The position numbers and the translations under genes were made by a program. Positions 51,518 to 60,340 of a stretch of DNA of 64,000 nt are shown here, piece after piece (position 1 is the stretch's first letter; each line of letters starts with the position of its first letter). A model generated the notes under the pieces. That model saw only the letters and a program-made list of their open reading frames with translations, was not told the origin of the DNA and made no database searches. This DNA is from Limisoma sp963601185 (GTDB lineage: Bacteria; Bacteroidota; Bacteroidia; Bacteroidales; Muribaculaceae), in contig CAVCEE010000011.1 in NCBI GenBank assembly GCA_963601185.1, forward strand, positions 1 to 64,000, given 5' to 3'.

Positions 51518-52629
51518 AAATACTACTCATAGGCGAATACAGCAACGTGCACTGGACTCTTGCCGAAGGCCTCCGGGCTCTCGGTCACGAGGTGTGCGTG
51601 GCATCGAACGGCGATTTTTGGAAGAACTATCCGCGTGATGTAGACCTCGTGCGTCGGTCGAACGGAAGAGCCGACACCATGCGCTATTTCGCCAAGGTGT
51701 GGTGGGCGTTGAGGAAGATGCGCGGCTACGATGTGGTGCAGGTAATCAACCCACTGTTCTTCGAACTTAAAGCGGAGCGCATCCGTCCCATCTACGACTA
51801 TCTGCGCCGCCACAACAAAAGGGTGTTTCTCGGAGCGTACGGCATGGACTACTACTGGGTGAACGTGTGCCGCACCACGCAGACGTTCCGCTACTCAGAC
51901 TTCAATTTCGGCACACGACTCCGCGCCGACGACATCGCCATGGAGGCGGTGCACGACTGGATAGGCTCTGAAAAGGGCCTCCTCAACCAGGAGATAGCCA
52001 CCGACTGCGACGGAATCGTGGCAGGACTCTACGAATACTATGCCTGCTACAACCAGCCGTTCCCACAAAAGACGCGGTTCATCCCCTTCCCCATCAACAC
52101 CGACACCACGGTGCGCACCGCGCCGCCGGTCACCGACAAGGTGCGCTTCTTCATAGGCGTGCAGAAGACACGCAGCCGCTACAAAGGCACAGACGTGATG
52201 CTCCGCGCCCTTGAGAGCGTTGCGGCAGCCCATCCCGACAAGTGCGAGATAGTAAAGGCTGAATCCGTGCCGTTTCCAGTGTACCAGCATATGATGGACT
52301 CGAGCCATGTGCTCCTCGACCAACTCTATTCCTATACGCCTGCCATGAACGGACTCCTTGCTATGGCGAAAGGGCTGGTGCTTGTGGGTGGCGGCGAGCC
52401 GGAGAACTACACCATCCTCGGCGAAAAGGAGTTACAACCAATCGTCAACGTTGTGCCCGACTACGACGACGTGCGCGACAAACTCGAGCAACTTGCACTC
52501 CACCCCGAACAGATTGCCCGACTCAGCGACGAGAGCCGGCTCTACATTGAGCGGCATCACGACTACCGCAAAGTGGCACGGCAATACATCGACTTTTGGC
52601 TTGACCCAACGAAAAAACTACAACAATGA
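51514..52629 (+). CDS. GT-B type glycosyltransferase (third of three)
   Basis: A 371-residue protein opening MKILLIGEYSNVHWTLAEGL, followed by GHEVCVASNG, the GT4-like pattern. The middle FFIGVQKTRSRYKGTDVMLRA and the late ALxxGE-like segment MNGLLAMAKGLVLVGGGEPE fit the nucleotide-sugar site of GT-B enzymes. ATG 51514 lies in the stop of the preceding gene, and ispE begins in its own stop. A glycan-building role with its two neighbours is inferred. Confidence 0.8.
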   Translation: MKILLIGEYSNVHWTLAEGLRALGHEVCVASNGDFWKNYPRDVDLVRRSNGRADTMRYFAKVWWALRKMRGYDVVQVINPLFFELKAERIRPIYDYLRRHNKRVFLGAYGMDYYWVNVCRTTQTFRYSDFNFGTRLRADDIAMEAVHDWIGSEKGLLNQEIATDCDGIVAGLYEYYACYNQPFPQKTRFIPFPINTDTTVRTAPPVTDKVRFFIGVQKTRSRYKGTDVMLRALESVAAAHPDKCEIVKAESVPFPVYQHMMDSSHVLLDQLYSYTPAMNGLLAMAKGLVLVGGGEPENYTILGEKELQPIVNVVPDYDDVRDKLEQLALHPEQIARLSDESRLYIERHHDYRKVARQYIDFWLDPTKKLQQ

Positions 52630-53441
52630 TAGCATTCCCAAACGCAAAAATCAACCTCGGACTCTTCATCGAGCGCAAGCGCGAAGACGGGTATCACGAC
52701 ATTTCAACGGTGTTCTACCCCATTCCGCTCTGCGATGCGGTGGAGGTGGTGAGGGCTGAAAAGACCGAACTGTTTACCTACGGCAACCGTGTTGACTGTC
52801 CGCCGGAGAAAAACCTTGTAATGAAGGCATACCGTATGCTAGCGGAGGAATTTGACCTGCCGCCTGTCGCCATCCACCTCTACAAGCATATTCCCGACGG
52901 AGCCGGACTCGGCGGCGGCTCGTCGGACGCCACTGCTGTGGCGAAAATCCTCAACTCTATGTTTGCCCTCGGTCTCGACGAGGAAGGCATTGCCGCCAGA
53001 GTGAAGCGACTCGGCGCAGACTGTCCGTTTTTTGCCTATAACCGCCCAATGACGGCACGCGGCATCGGCGATGTGCTGAAACCAGTTGAGGTTGACTTGC
53101 GCGGAACGACAATGGTGGTGGTGAAGCCCGACGTGTCAGTGCCTACTGCCGCCGCCTATGCCGGAGTAACGCCCAAAATGCCTGCCACCGACATTGCCAC
53201 GCTGATTGCCTCGCCTGTGGAGAGTTGGAAAGACGCCCTCGCAAACGATTTCGAAGCAAGCATCTTCCCCAAGCATCCAGGACTGGCGGCATTAAAGCAG
53301 TCTCTTTACGATGCCGGCGCAGTCTACGCATCGATGTCGGGCTCCGGCTCTGCCATATTCGGCATTTTCAAGAGTGACAATTTGGCAGACGCATTTATTG
53401 CCAGATGCCAGGAGCACCTGTTATACAAACTGAATCTGTGA
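52626..53441 (+). CDS. ispE: 4-diphosphocytidyl-2-C-methyl-D-erythritol kinase
   Basis: A 271-residue GHMP kinase of the MEP isoprenoid pathway. Motifs are FPNAKINLGLFI at the N-terminus, the phosphate loop IPDGAGLGGGSSDAT and ASMSGSGSAIFGIF near the C-terminus. It phosphorylates CDP-methylerythritol; the pathway feeds undecaprenyl phosphate. Its start overlaps the stop of the third glycosyltransferase, so a housekeeping gene depends on the glycan operon. Confidence 0.95.
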   Translation: MIAFPNAKINLGLFIERKREDGYHDISTVFYPIPLCDAVEVVRAEKTELFTYGNRVDCPPEKNLVMKAYRMLAEEFDLPPVAIHLYKHIPDGAGLGGGSSDATAVAKILNSMFALGLDEEGIAARVKRLGADCPFFAYNRPMTARGIGDVLKPVEVDLRGTTMVVVKPDVSVPTAAAYAGVTPKMPATDIATLIASPVESWKDALANDFEASIFPKHPGLAALKQSLYDAGAVYASMSGSGSAIFGIFKSDNLADAFIARCQEHLLYKLNL

Positions 53442-53525
53442 GATGTCACGCTACTGAAAGTTTGGCAGACTTTTTGATAAGGCTGATTTGATAACACTTA
53501 CGAAAATAGAAAAAAACGATATATC

Positions 53526-54104
53526 ATGTCAGAAGAATCAAAGAAAGACTTGAACGAACAGCAGGAACAGACTGCCGAGATGCCGGAAGTGGAAGCAACA
53601 GCGGAAGAGGCTGCTGCTGAGGCTGAAGAACTCACTGCCGAGGAGGCTCTCCAAAAGCAACTCGACGAAACGAAACAACAACTCGAGAAGGCGCAGAAGG
53701 AATATATGTTTCTCCTCGCCGAATTTGACAATTTCCGCAAACGCACTCTGAAAGAAAAGCAGGACCTCATCAAGAACGCCTCAGAAGGCGCTATGAAGGA
53801 TCTTCTGCCCATAATTGACGACTTCGAGCGCGCCATTCAGGCTGCCGAAGCGAGCGACGACGTGGACAGCATCAAGGAGGGAGTAAACCTGATTTACAAC
53901 AAGTTCGTAAAATATCTGGAGAAAAACGGCGTAAAGGCCATCGACTCCACCGATGCCGATTTCGACACCGAATACCACGAAGCAGTGACCACCTTCCCCA
54001 CCGACGACGAGTCGAAGAAAGGCAAGGTTATCGACACCGTGGCAAAGGGCTACACGATGAACGACAAGGTGATCCGTCACAGCAAAGTTGTTGTGGGACA
54101 ATAA
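53526..54104 (+). CDS. grpE: Co-chaperone GrpE
   Basis: A 192-residue nucleotide exchange factor for DnaK. The N-terminus is acidic and Glu/Ala-rich, then a long coiled coil (about 45-85) leads into the conserved core LAEFDNFRKRTLKEKQDLI and the beta wing with DTEYHEAVTTFPTDD. It lies 15 nt before dnaJ. dnaK is not in this window. Confidence 0.96.
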   Translation: MSEESKKDLNEQQEQTAEMPEVEATAEEAAAEAEELTAEEALQKQLDETKQQLEKAQKEYMFLLAEFDNFRKRTLKEKQDLIKNASEGAMKDLLPIIDDFERAIQAAEASDDVDSIKEGVNLIYNKFVKYLEKNGVKAIDSTDADFDTEYHEAVTTFPTDDESKKGKVIDTVAKGYTMNDKVIRHSKVVVGQ

Positions 54105-54119
54105 TAAAGGAGGCTTACA

Positions 54120-55268
54120 ATGAGCGAAAAGAGAGATTACTACGAAGTGCTCGGCGTTGACAAGCAAGCAACTGCCGACGAGATAAAGAAAGCCTACCGC
54201 AAGAAAGCAATCCAGTATCACCCCGACAGAAACCCTGGCGACAAGGAAGCCGAGGAGAAATTCAAGGAAGCGGCTGAGGCTTACGATGTGCTCAGCAATC
54301 CCGACAAGCGTTCCCGCTACGACCAGTTCGGCCACAATATGGGTCCGCAAGGATTCAGCGGCGGCGGTGCCGGCGGCTATGGAGGGTTCTCGATGGAGGA
54401 CATCTTCAGCCAGTTCGGCGACATCTTCGGCGGATTTGGCGGCGGCTTCGGCGGAAGCAGCCGTGGCGGTCGTCGCATGAACCGCGGCAGCGACCTGCGC
54501 ATCAACGTGAAGGTAACGCTGAAGGAAGTGGTACACGGCACAACCAAGAAATTCAAAATTAACAGATATGTGCCTTGCGAGCACTGTAAAGGCACCGGAG
54601 CCAAGGATGGCACTGCTTTCCACACCTGCTCCACCTGTAACGGTACCGGTGTGATTACACGCGTGCAACGCACCATCCTCGGCATGGCGCAGACACAGTC
54701 GCCGTGTCCCGACTGCCACGGTGAGGGCAAAGTCATCTCCGAGCAGTGTCCGCACTGCCACGGCGAGGGCGTAGAGCGCAAGGAGGAAATAGTAAGCGTA
54801 AACATCCCGGCAGGCGTGGCTGACGGCATGACGCTCAGCATGAGTGGCAAGGGCAACGCGGCACGCCGCGGCGGCATCACCGGCGACTTGCTCATCCAGG
54901 TGAGCGAAGAGAAGCACCCGGAATTGGTGCGCGATGAGAACGACATCACCTACAACCTGATGCTCGACTTCCCTACTGCTGTGCTCGGCGGCAAAGTGGA
55001 AGTGCCTACGGTCGACGGTCGTGCGCGCGTAACAATCGAGCCAGGCACACAGTCGGGCAAGGTGCTGCGCATGCGTGGCAAAGGCATCCCGTCAATGCAC
55101 GGAGGCGGCTGCGGCGACGAACTCATCAACGTGATGATCTACACCCCAGAGCATCTGTCGGCAGAGGAGAAGAAAGAAATCGAACGTATGCGCGACTCCG
55201 ACAATTTCAAGCCGTCGGAAAGCGACAAATGCAGAATATTCAGCCGGTTGAAGCACATCTTCGACTAA
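54120..55268 (+). CDS. dnaJ: Co-chaperone DnaJ
   Basis: A 382-residue type I Hsp40. It has an N-terminal J domain with HPD in YHPDRNPG, a Gly/Phe-rich linker (about 75-120), and a zinc domain with all four CxxCxGxG repeats (CEHCKGTG, CSTCNGTG, CPDCHGEG, CPHCHGEG), then the substrate-binding domains. It delivers unfolded clients to DnaK and stimulates its ATPase. A terminator follows. Confidence 0.98.
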   Translation: MSEKRDYYEVLGVDKQATADEIKKAYRKKAIQYHPDRNPGDKEAEEKFKEAAEAYDVLSNPDKRSRYDQFGHNMGPQGFSGGGAGGYGGFSMEDIFSQFGDIFGGFGGGFGGSSRGGRRMNRGSDLRINVKVTLKEVVHGTTKKFKINRYVPCEHCKGTGAKDGTAFHTCSTCNGTGVITRVQRTILGMAQTQSPCPDCHGEGKVISEQCPHCHGEGVERKEEIVSVNIPAGVADGMTLSMSGKGNAARRGGITGDLLIQVSEEKHPELVRDENDITYNLMLDFPTAVLGGKVEVPTVDGRARVTIEPGTQSGKVLRMRGKGIPSMHGGGCGDELINVMIYTPEHLSAEEKKEIERMRDSDNFKPSESDKCRIFSRLKHIFD

Positions 55269-55288
55269 CTCCCAAAACACCAACACAA

Positions 55289-55317
55289 AAGCGTGCCCAC
55301 CCTGGCGCGCTTTTTTT
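55289..55317 (+). terminator. Rho-independent terminator of grpE-dnaJ
   Basis: AAGCGTGC (55289-55296) pairs with GCGCGCTT (55305-55312) with one G-T pair, and the stem runs into TTTTTTT. Confidence 0.88.
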
Positions 55318-55465
55318 ATATACACTCGTCACCGTTTGACAAAAAAGATGTTTCGTTTCGTCGTTTTTGCAAAGTCGACATTGATTAATGGCAATATTAG
55401 GAAAAATATGATTAACTTTACCAAACGTATCTATTGGCAACAAATTTCTGAAAAGAGATAAACAA

Positions 55466-56797
55466 ATGATTAGATTTATAGACCTTTTTGCCGGAATTGG
55501 CGGAATACGCTGCGGACTAGAGCTCGCAGCGAAAGAACTTGGAATTGAAACGAAATGCGTTTTCACATCCGAGATAAAGCCGTATGCCATAAAGGTTCTT
55601 AAACAAAATCACCCAAACGAGTCCATTGCTGGAGATATAACGCAAGTTAAATCAAGCGACATCCCCGATTTCGACATTCTGTTGGGCGGATTTCCTTGCC
55701 AGGCGTTTTCTTCAGCCGGCAAAAGGATGGGGTTTGCGGATACAAGAGGTACATTATTCTTTGAGGTTGAGCGCATACTGAGGGAAAAGAAACCTAAAGG
55801 CTTTTTGCTTGAAAATGTTGAGGGGCTGGAAACCCATGACCGTGGCAACACCTTGCGCACGATAATCACCCATCTGAAAGCATTGGATTACGAGGTGAAT
55901 TACCGTGTACTCAACTCCAAGAACTACGGAGTCCCACAGGAGCGCAAACGCATTTACATTGTCGGAACAAGAAACTGCATAGTGCCTCTTGCCGGAATGA
56001 AACAATCCAAGGCTGTTCTCGGCGACATTCTTGAAAAGGGCAAGCCAACAAGCCACACCCCATTTGTCGAGCAACTGCTTTCAAAGTTCACCATTGAAGA
56101 ACTTTACGGAAAGTCCATCAAAGACAAGCGCGGCGGTTCCACCAACATACATAGTTGGGATTTGGAGATAAAGGGCGCAGTAAGCAACGAGCAGAAACGC
56201 CTGCTTAACGAAATGCTCAAGGAGCGCAGAAAAAAGAAATGGGCGGAACTGATAGGCATCGACTGGATGGACGGTATGCCGTTGACTGAAGAGCAAATAT
56301 CATCTTTCTATAAATCCGACCATTTGCATGAAATGCTTGACGACTTGGAGAAAAAGGGCTATCTAAAATTCGAGTATCCAAAGAAGAAAGTAACCTCCGA
56401 AAACGAGCAAGGCATTTCCTCCAGCCATAGAGAATATGACACGACTAAGCCAAAGGGTTACAATATTGTCGCAGGAAAGCTGAGCTTTGAAATAAACAAG
56501 GTTCTGAGTCCTAAAGAAATCGCTCCGACATTGGTTGCTATGGATATGCAGAAACTCTATGTCGGCGACAACGGCGGTTTGCGCCGTTTCACGTTGCGCG
56601 AAGGATTGCGGCTATGCGGTTATCCCGAAAGTTACAAGTTTGACGTAACGGAAAAAGAAGGCTTTGACCTATTGGGAAATACCGTGGTTGTACCTGTTAT
56701 CAAAGCAGTTGCCACTCAATTGTTGAAATGTTTAAATCTTCGCAATTATGAAGAACTTGACACCAGAGCAAGTGTACGACAGGTTGCTCAATGTTGA
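55466..56797 (+). CDS. DNA cytosine-5 methyltransferase (type II modification)
   Basis: A 443-residue m5C methyltransferase: motif I FIDLFAGIGGIRCGLELA, catalytic Cys78 in GGFPCQAFSSAGKR, motif VI LLENVEGL, motif VIII QERKRIYIVG and a C-terminal motif X region (LLGNTVVVPVIKAVA). The target-recognition region lies at about 230-370. Its end overlaps the restriction endonuclease gene by 50 nt. The pair looks AT-richer than dnaJ and the acyl-CoA synthetase gene, consistent with recent acquisition. By linkage to the NgoBV-like enzyme the site may be GGNNCC. Confidence 0.92.
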   Translation: MIRFIDLFAGIGGIRCGLELAAKELGIETKCVFTSEIKPYAIKVLKQNHPNESIAGDITQVKSSDIPDFDILLGGFPCQAFSSAGKRMGFADTRGTLFFEVERILREKKPKGFLLENVEGLETHDRGNTLRTIITHLKALDYEVNYRVLNSKNYGVPQERKRIYIVGTRNCIVPLAGMKQSKAVLGDILEKGKPTSHTPFVEQLLSKFTIEELYGKSIKDKRGGSTNIHSWDLEIKGAVSNEQKRLLNEMLKERRKKKWAELIGIDWMDGMPLTEEQISSFYKSDHLHEMLDDLEKKGYLKFEYPKKKVTSENEQGISSSHREYDTTKPKGYNIVAGKLSFEINKVLSPKEIAPTLVAMDMQKLYVGDNGGLRRFTLREGLRLCGYPESYKFDVTEKEGFDLLGNTVVVPVIKAVATQLLKCLNLRNYEELDTRASVRQVAQC

Positions 56798-57485
56798 CAA
56801 GATATTGACAATAAAAGGTCAAATCCGTTTCCACCTTGGAGATGTGAACATCATCGTAAAGCAAAAAGATGTTGTCGGGAACATAATTCAAGAATGGTTG
56901 GAGGGTTGGCTTGCAAAGGCGAAGATTGCGTATGCCAGCAATCCGAATCCACAAATGCCACCAGACATATTCCTCAATCCTGATGACAAGTCGAAAGATT
57001 TGCTTGAAGTAAAAGCATTCAACTATGAAGCAACGCCAGGGTTTGACATCGCAGATTTCAAATCTTACCAGCAGGAAATAATCGACAAGCCGTATATGCT
57101 TCACACAAAATATCTCATATTCGGATATATGATGTCGGACAAGGGCGAGGTTACCATAAAGAAACTTTGGCTTCAGAATGTCTGGGAGATATGCAGAACA
57201 TCTGACAAATGGGCTATCAACGTACAATTCAAGAACGGGACAGTACACAAGATTCGTCCTGCAAAATGGTATTCCAACAGCAAAGCCATTCATTACACCA
57301 CATTTGAATGCCTTGAAGATTATCTGTCGGCAATAGAAGAGACCGTCTACAAAAACCCGGACACGCGCGACAAGGCAATCGGATGGAAAGAGAGGATGGA
57401 AAACAGTTACCGGAATTTCTATAACAAGGAAATCCATATCCCTCGTTGGATGGACGTCAAGGACAAGTATTTCAAGAAAGAATAG
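56748..57485 (+). CDS. Type II restriction endonuclease, NgoBV-like
   Basis: A 245-residue protein starting MKNLTPEQVYDRLLNVDKIL, with IRFHLGDVNIIVKQKDVVGN and the PD-(D/E)XK centre P-P-D73 ... E87-V-K89 in QMPPDIFLNPDDKSKDLLEV. By eye it resembles the NgoBV family, which cuts GGNNCC. The catalytic residues are intact. It overlaps the methyltransferase gene, as expected for coordinated expression. The specificity is inferred from family resemblance only. Confidence 0.75.
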   Translation: MKNLTPEQVYDRLLNVDKILTIKGQIRFHLGDVNIIVKQKDVVGNIIQEWLEGWLAKAKIAYASNPNPQMPPDIFLNPDDKSKDLLEVKAFNYEATPGFDIADFKSYQQEIIDKPYMLHTKYLIFGYMMSDKGEVTIKKLWLQNVWEICRTSDKWAINVQFKNGTVHKIRPAKWYSNSKAIHYTTFECLEDYLSAIEETVYKNPDTRDKAIGWKERMENSYRNFYNKEIHIPRWMDVKDKYFKKE

Positions 57486-57534
57486 TCCTATGCATCAACA
57501 AACGTAGGTTCGGGAATTTGCTTTTTCAGCCACA

Positions 57535-57550
57535 GGATTAGTAATAATCC
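57535..57550 (+). terminator. Weak hairpin after the restriction gene
   Basis: GGATTA (57535-57540) pairs with TAATCC (57545-57550). Short and without a T-run; doubtful. Confidence 0.25.
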
Positions 57551-57562
57551 GTTAATTATGCC

Positions 57563-57570
57563 TATTTTTG
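57563..57570 (+). promoter_or_regulatory. -7 box of the acyl-CoA synthetase gene
   Basis: TATTTTTG, 24 nt before ATG 57595. No matching -33 element was found. Confidence 0.5.
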
Positions 57571-57594
57571 CAGAAACGATAACGATCATTCATT

Positions 57595-59238
57595 ATGCAA
57601 CATATTAATGAAATCCTTCAAAATTCAATACAGAAGAACTGGGAGGAACTGGCTTTAACCGATTTCGGCGGAATATCTTTGCAATACCGCGACATTGCGC
57701 GCAAAGTTGCCAAACTCCACCTTTTGTTTGAACACGCTGGCATCAAGGAGGGCGACAAGATTGCTCTCTGTGGCAAAAACAGTACGCAATGGGCTGTGGC
57801 TTTCATCGCAGGGCTGACCTATGGCGCTGTGCCTGTGCCTATTCTCCACGAATTCAAGCCGGATCAGGTGCACCACATCCTCAATCACTCTGATTCCCGC
57901 ATACTGTTCTGCGACCAGAACATCTACAAGCAACTCGACCTGACAACAACGCAGGAAATCGATGCTGCTTTCGACATTGCCGACTATTCTCTGCTTGAAT
58001 CGAAAAGCGAAAACATAAAGTACGCTCGCGCTCACCTCAACGAGATTTTCGGGCAACGCTACCCGGAGCGGTTCACCGCCAACGATGTGGCTTACAAAAC
58101 TCCCGATATGGAGCAACTCGCCATCATCAACTACACTTCGGGCTCGACCGGCTTCTCGAAAGGCGTGATGGTGCCCTACCGCGCAATCTCGTCGAACATT
58201 GCCTTTGCGCTCACCAAACTGTCGTGGCTCGGTCCGGGCGACGAGACAATCTGTATGCTTCCGCTTGCCCATATGTTCGGACTCTCCATCGAGATGCTCC
58301 ATCCGTTGGCAAAAGGATGCCACATCAATTTCCTCACGCGCGTGCCGTCGCCGAAAATCATCATGGACGCTTTTGCAAAGGCTCGTCCACGACTGATTAT
58401 CACAGTGCCGCTGGTGCTTGAGAAAATTATCAAGACCAAGGTGTTCCCTCTGCTCGACAAGCCTGTGATGAAACTCCTGATGACTATGCCGTTTGTCAAC
58501 GACCGACTGCTTGCCAAAATCAAGGCAAAACTCAACGAAACGTTTGGCGGACAACTCTTTGAAATCATCATCGGCGGCGCGGCTCTCAACGCCGACGTGG
58601 AGAAATTCCTCCGCCGCATCAATTTCCCATACACCGTGGGCTACGGCATGACGGAGTGCGCTCCGCTCATCTCCTATGCTGGCCACGAAATCAACCGTCC
58701 AGGTGCTTGCGGTCTGCCTACCGACAACGTGGAAGTGAAGGTTGACTCTGCCGACCCTGAGAACATCGCGGGCGAACTCCTCGTGCGCGGCGCAAACGTG
58801 ATGCTCGGCTACTACAAGAACCCCGAAGAGACTGACACCGCACTGCGCGACGGCTGGCTTCACACTGGTGACATCTGCAACATCGACAGCGACGGCTTCA
58901 TCTATATCCGCGGTCGCAACAAGAACATGATTCTCGGTCCGTCGGGACAGAACATTTACCCGGAGGAGATTGAGCAGAAACTCAACAACCTCCCTTACGT
59001 CGGCGAATCGATTGTGCTTGAACGCAACGGCAAGATTGTCGCTCTGGTGCATCCCGACTACGACAATGCCCACGCCCAAGGACTTTCCGACGAGGACATT
59101 GCCAAACTGATGAACGACAACATCACCCAACTCAACAAGGAAATCCCAGCCTACTCGCATGTGGCTTCAGTGGAAATCCACGAAGAAGAATTTGAGAAGA
59201 CCCCGAAGCGTTCCATCCGCCGCTTCCTTTACAAATAA
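57595..59238 (+). CDS. AMP-forming long-chain acyl-CoA synthetase family protein
   Basis: A 547-residue ANL-superfamily ligase. The ATP-binding loop is NYTSGSTGFSKGVMVPY, followed by IIGGAALNADVEKFL, YGMTECAPLISY, the hinge DGWLHTGDICNIDSDGF and a C-terminal region with the catalytic lysine (TPKRSIRRF). It probably activates fatty acids as acyl-CoA or acyl-ACP. It is close in type to FadD-like enzymes. The TlpA-like gene follows after 22 nt. Confidence 0.9.
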   Translation: MQHINEILQNSIQKNWEELALTDFGGISLQYRDIARKVAKLHLLFEHAGIKEGDKIALCGKNSTQWAVAFIAGLTYGAVPVPILHEFKPDQVHHILNHSDSRILFCDQNIYKQLDLTTTQEIDAAFDIADYSLLESKSENIKYARAHLNEIFGQRYPERFTANDVAYKTPDMEQLAIINYTSGSTGFSKGVMVPYRAISSNIAFALTKLSWLGPGDETICMLPLAHMFGLSIEMLHPLAKGCHINFLTRVPSPKIIMDAFAKARPRLIITVPLVLEKIIKTKVFPLLDKPVMKLLMTMPFVNDRLLAKIKAKLNETFGGQLFEIIIGGAALNADVEKFLRRINFPYTVGYGMTECAPLISYAGHEINRPGACGLPTDNVEVKVDSADPENIAGELLVRGANVMLGYYKNPEETDTALRDGWLHTGDICNIDSDGFIYIRGRNKNMILGPSGQNIYPEEIEQKLNNLPYVGESIVLERNGKIVALVHPDYDNAHAQGLSDEDIAKLMNDNITQLNKEIPAYSHVASVEIHEEEFEKTPKRSIRRFLYK

Positions 59239-59260
59239 GCAATCAAAGACATATATATCA

Positions 59261-60328
59261 ATGAAGAAGATAAGCATTCTGGCAGCCATCGCACTCACAA
59301 GTGTGGCAGCCTCAGCACAGACAATGACACTCAAGGGCACTATGCCCGACGAATACAACGGCAAGAAGGTGGTACTCGTTGACCTCGACACACGCGCGCA
59401 CCTCGACAGCACGACGGTGAAAGCCGGCAACATTACGTTCAACACCAAGGTAACCGACGGCAAGGCTATACCAGCGGCACTGACCGTGAATAACCGCCGC
59501 GTGCTTAATTTCATCCTCGAGCCGGGCGAAGCCATCATCAACGAGAACGGACAGGTGAAAGGCACTCCGCTCAACAACCTCAACGAGAGTGTTGCCGAGG
59601 CTCTCGATAGCCTCAGCCGTGACTACAAGGCCAAGCAAGGCGAGATTATGAAGTCGCAGATGAGCAACGACGAGAAGATGAAGGCAGCCGAGGCTCTCTA
59701 CAACGAGACTGCAATGAAAAACGGCGAACTTCTTCTTGACAGTTACAATGCCAACAAGACCAACGCCGTGGGCTATATGCTCTTCCAAGAGGTTGCCGAT
59801 GGTATGAGCGTGGAGGAAATCGACAGTCTGCTGGTTGGCGCTGCCGACTGGATTAAAGCATCGAAGGCTGTGGCTGCATTCAAGAACGTTGCCATCAACC
59901 TCGAAAAGACTGCCCCGGGCAAGATGTTTACCGACTTTTCCGTAAAGACAAGCGACGGAAAGACCGTCAAACTGTCGGACTATGTGGGCAAGGGTGACTA
60001 TGTGGTGCTCGATTTCTTCGCAAGTTGGTGCGGTCCGTGCCGCCGCGAGATGCCTACATTGAAAGGCATCTACAACAAGCACAACGGCAAGGGTCTGAAG
60101 GTAATCGGTCTTGCCGTATGGGATGAACCTGCCGACACCAAGAAGTGCATCAAGGAACTCTCGTTGCCTTGGACGGTAATCGACAACGCACAGGCTGTGC
60201 CTACCGACATCTACGGTGTGCGCGGCATCCCTCACATCATCATCTTTGCGCCCGACGGCACTATCGTGGCGCGCGACCTCCGCGGCGAAGAACTGGCTGC
60301 CAAGGTCGACGAACTGCTCGCAAAATAA
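59261..60328 (+). CDS. TlpA-like periplasmic thioredoxin with DUF4369-type N-terminus
   Basis: A 355-residue exported protein: signal peptide (about 1-19), a DUF4369-like beta domain (about 20-110), a helical spacer, and a C-terminal thioredoxin domain with active-site Cys257-Gly-Pro-Cys260 in FASWCGPCRREMP and the cis-Pro region VRGIPHIIIF. It is a thiol-disulfide oxidoreductase, probably reducing. ATG 59261 is chosen for the clear signal peptide; an earlier in-frame start lies inside the preceding gene. The glycosyltransferase gene is 12 nt downstream. Confidence 0.9.
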   Translation: MKKISILAAIALTSVAASAQTMTLKGTMPDEYNGKKVVLVDLDTRAHLDSTTVKAGNITFNTKVTDGKAIPAALTVNNRRVLNFILEPGEAIINENGQVKGTPLNNLNESVAEALDSLSRDYKAKQGEIMKSQMSNDEKMKAAEALYNETAMKNGELLLDSYNANKTNAVGYMLFQEVADGMSVEEIDSLLVGAADWIKASKAVAAFKNVAINLEKTAPGKMFTDFSVKTSDGKTVKLSDYVGKGDYVVLDFFASWCGPCRREMPTLKGIYNKHNGKGLKVIGLAVWDEPADTKKCIKELSLPWTVIDNAQAVPTDIYGVRGIPHIIIFAPDGTIVARDLRGEELAAKVDELLAK

Positions 60329-60340
60329 CAACTGTAGGCG

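Noticed and set aside
52004..52620. Possible second gene start within the third glycosyltransferase
   Set aside because: Frame and GT-B motifs are continuous from 51514; no separate promoter or stop.
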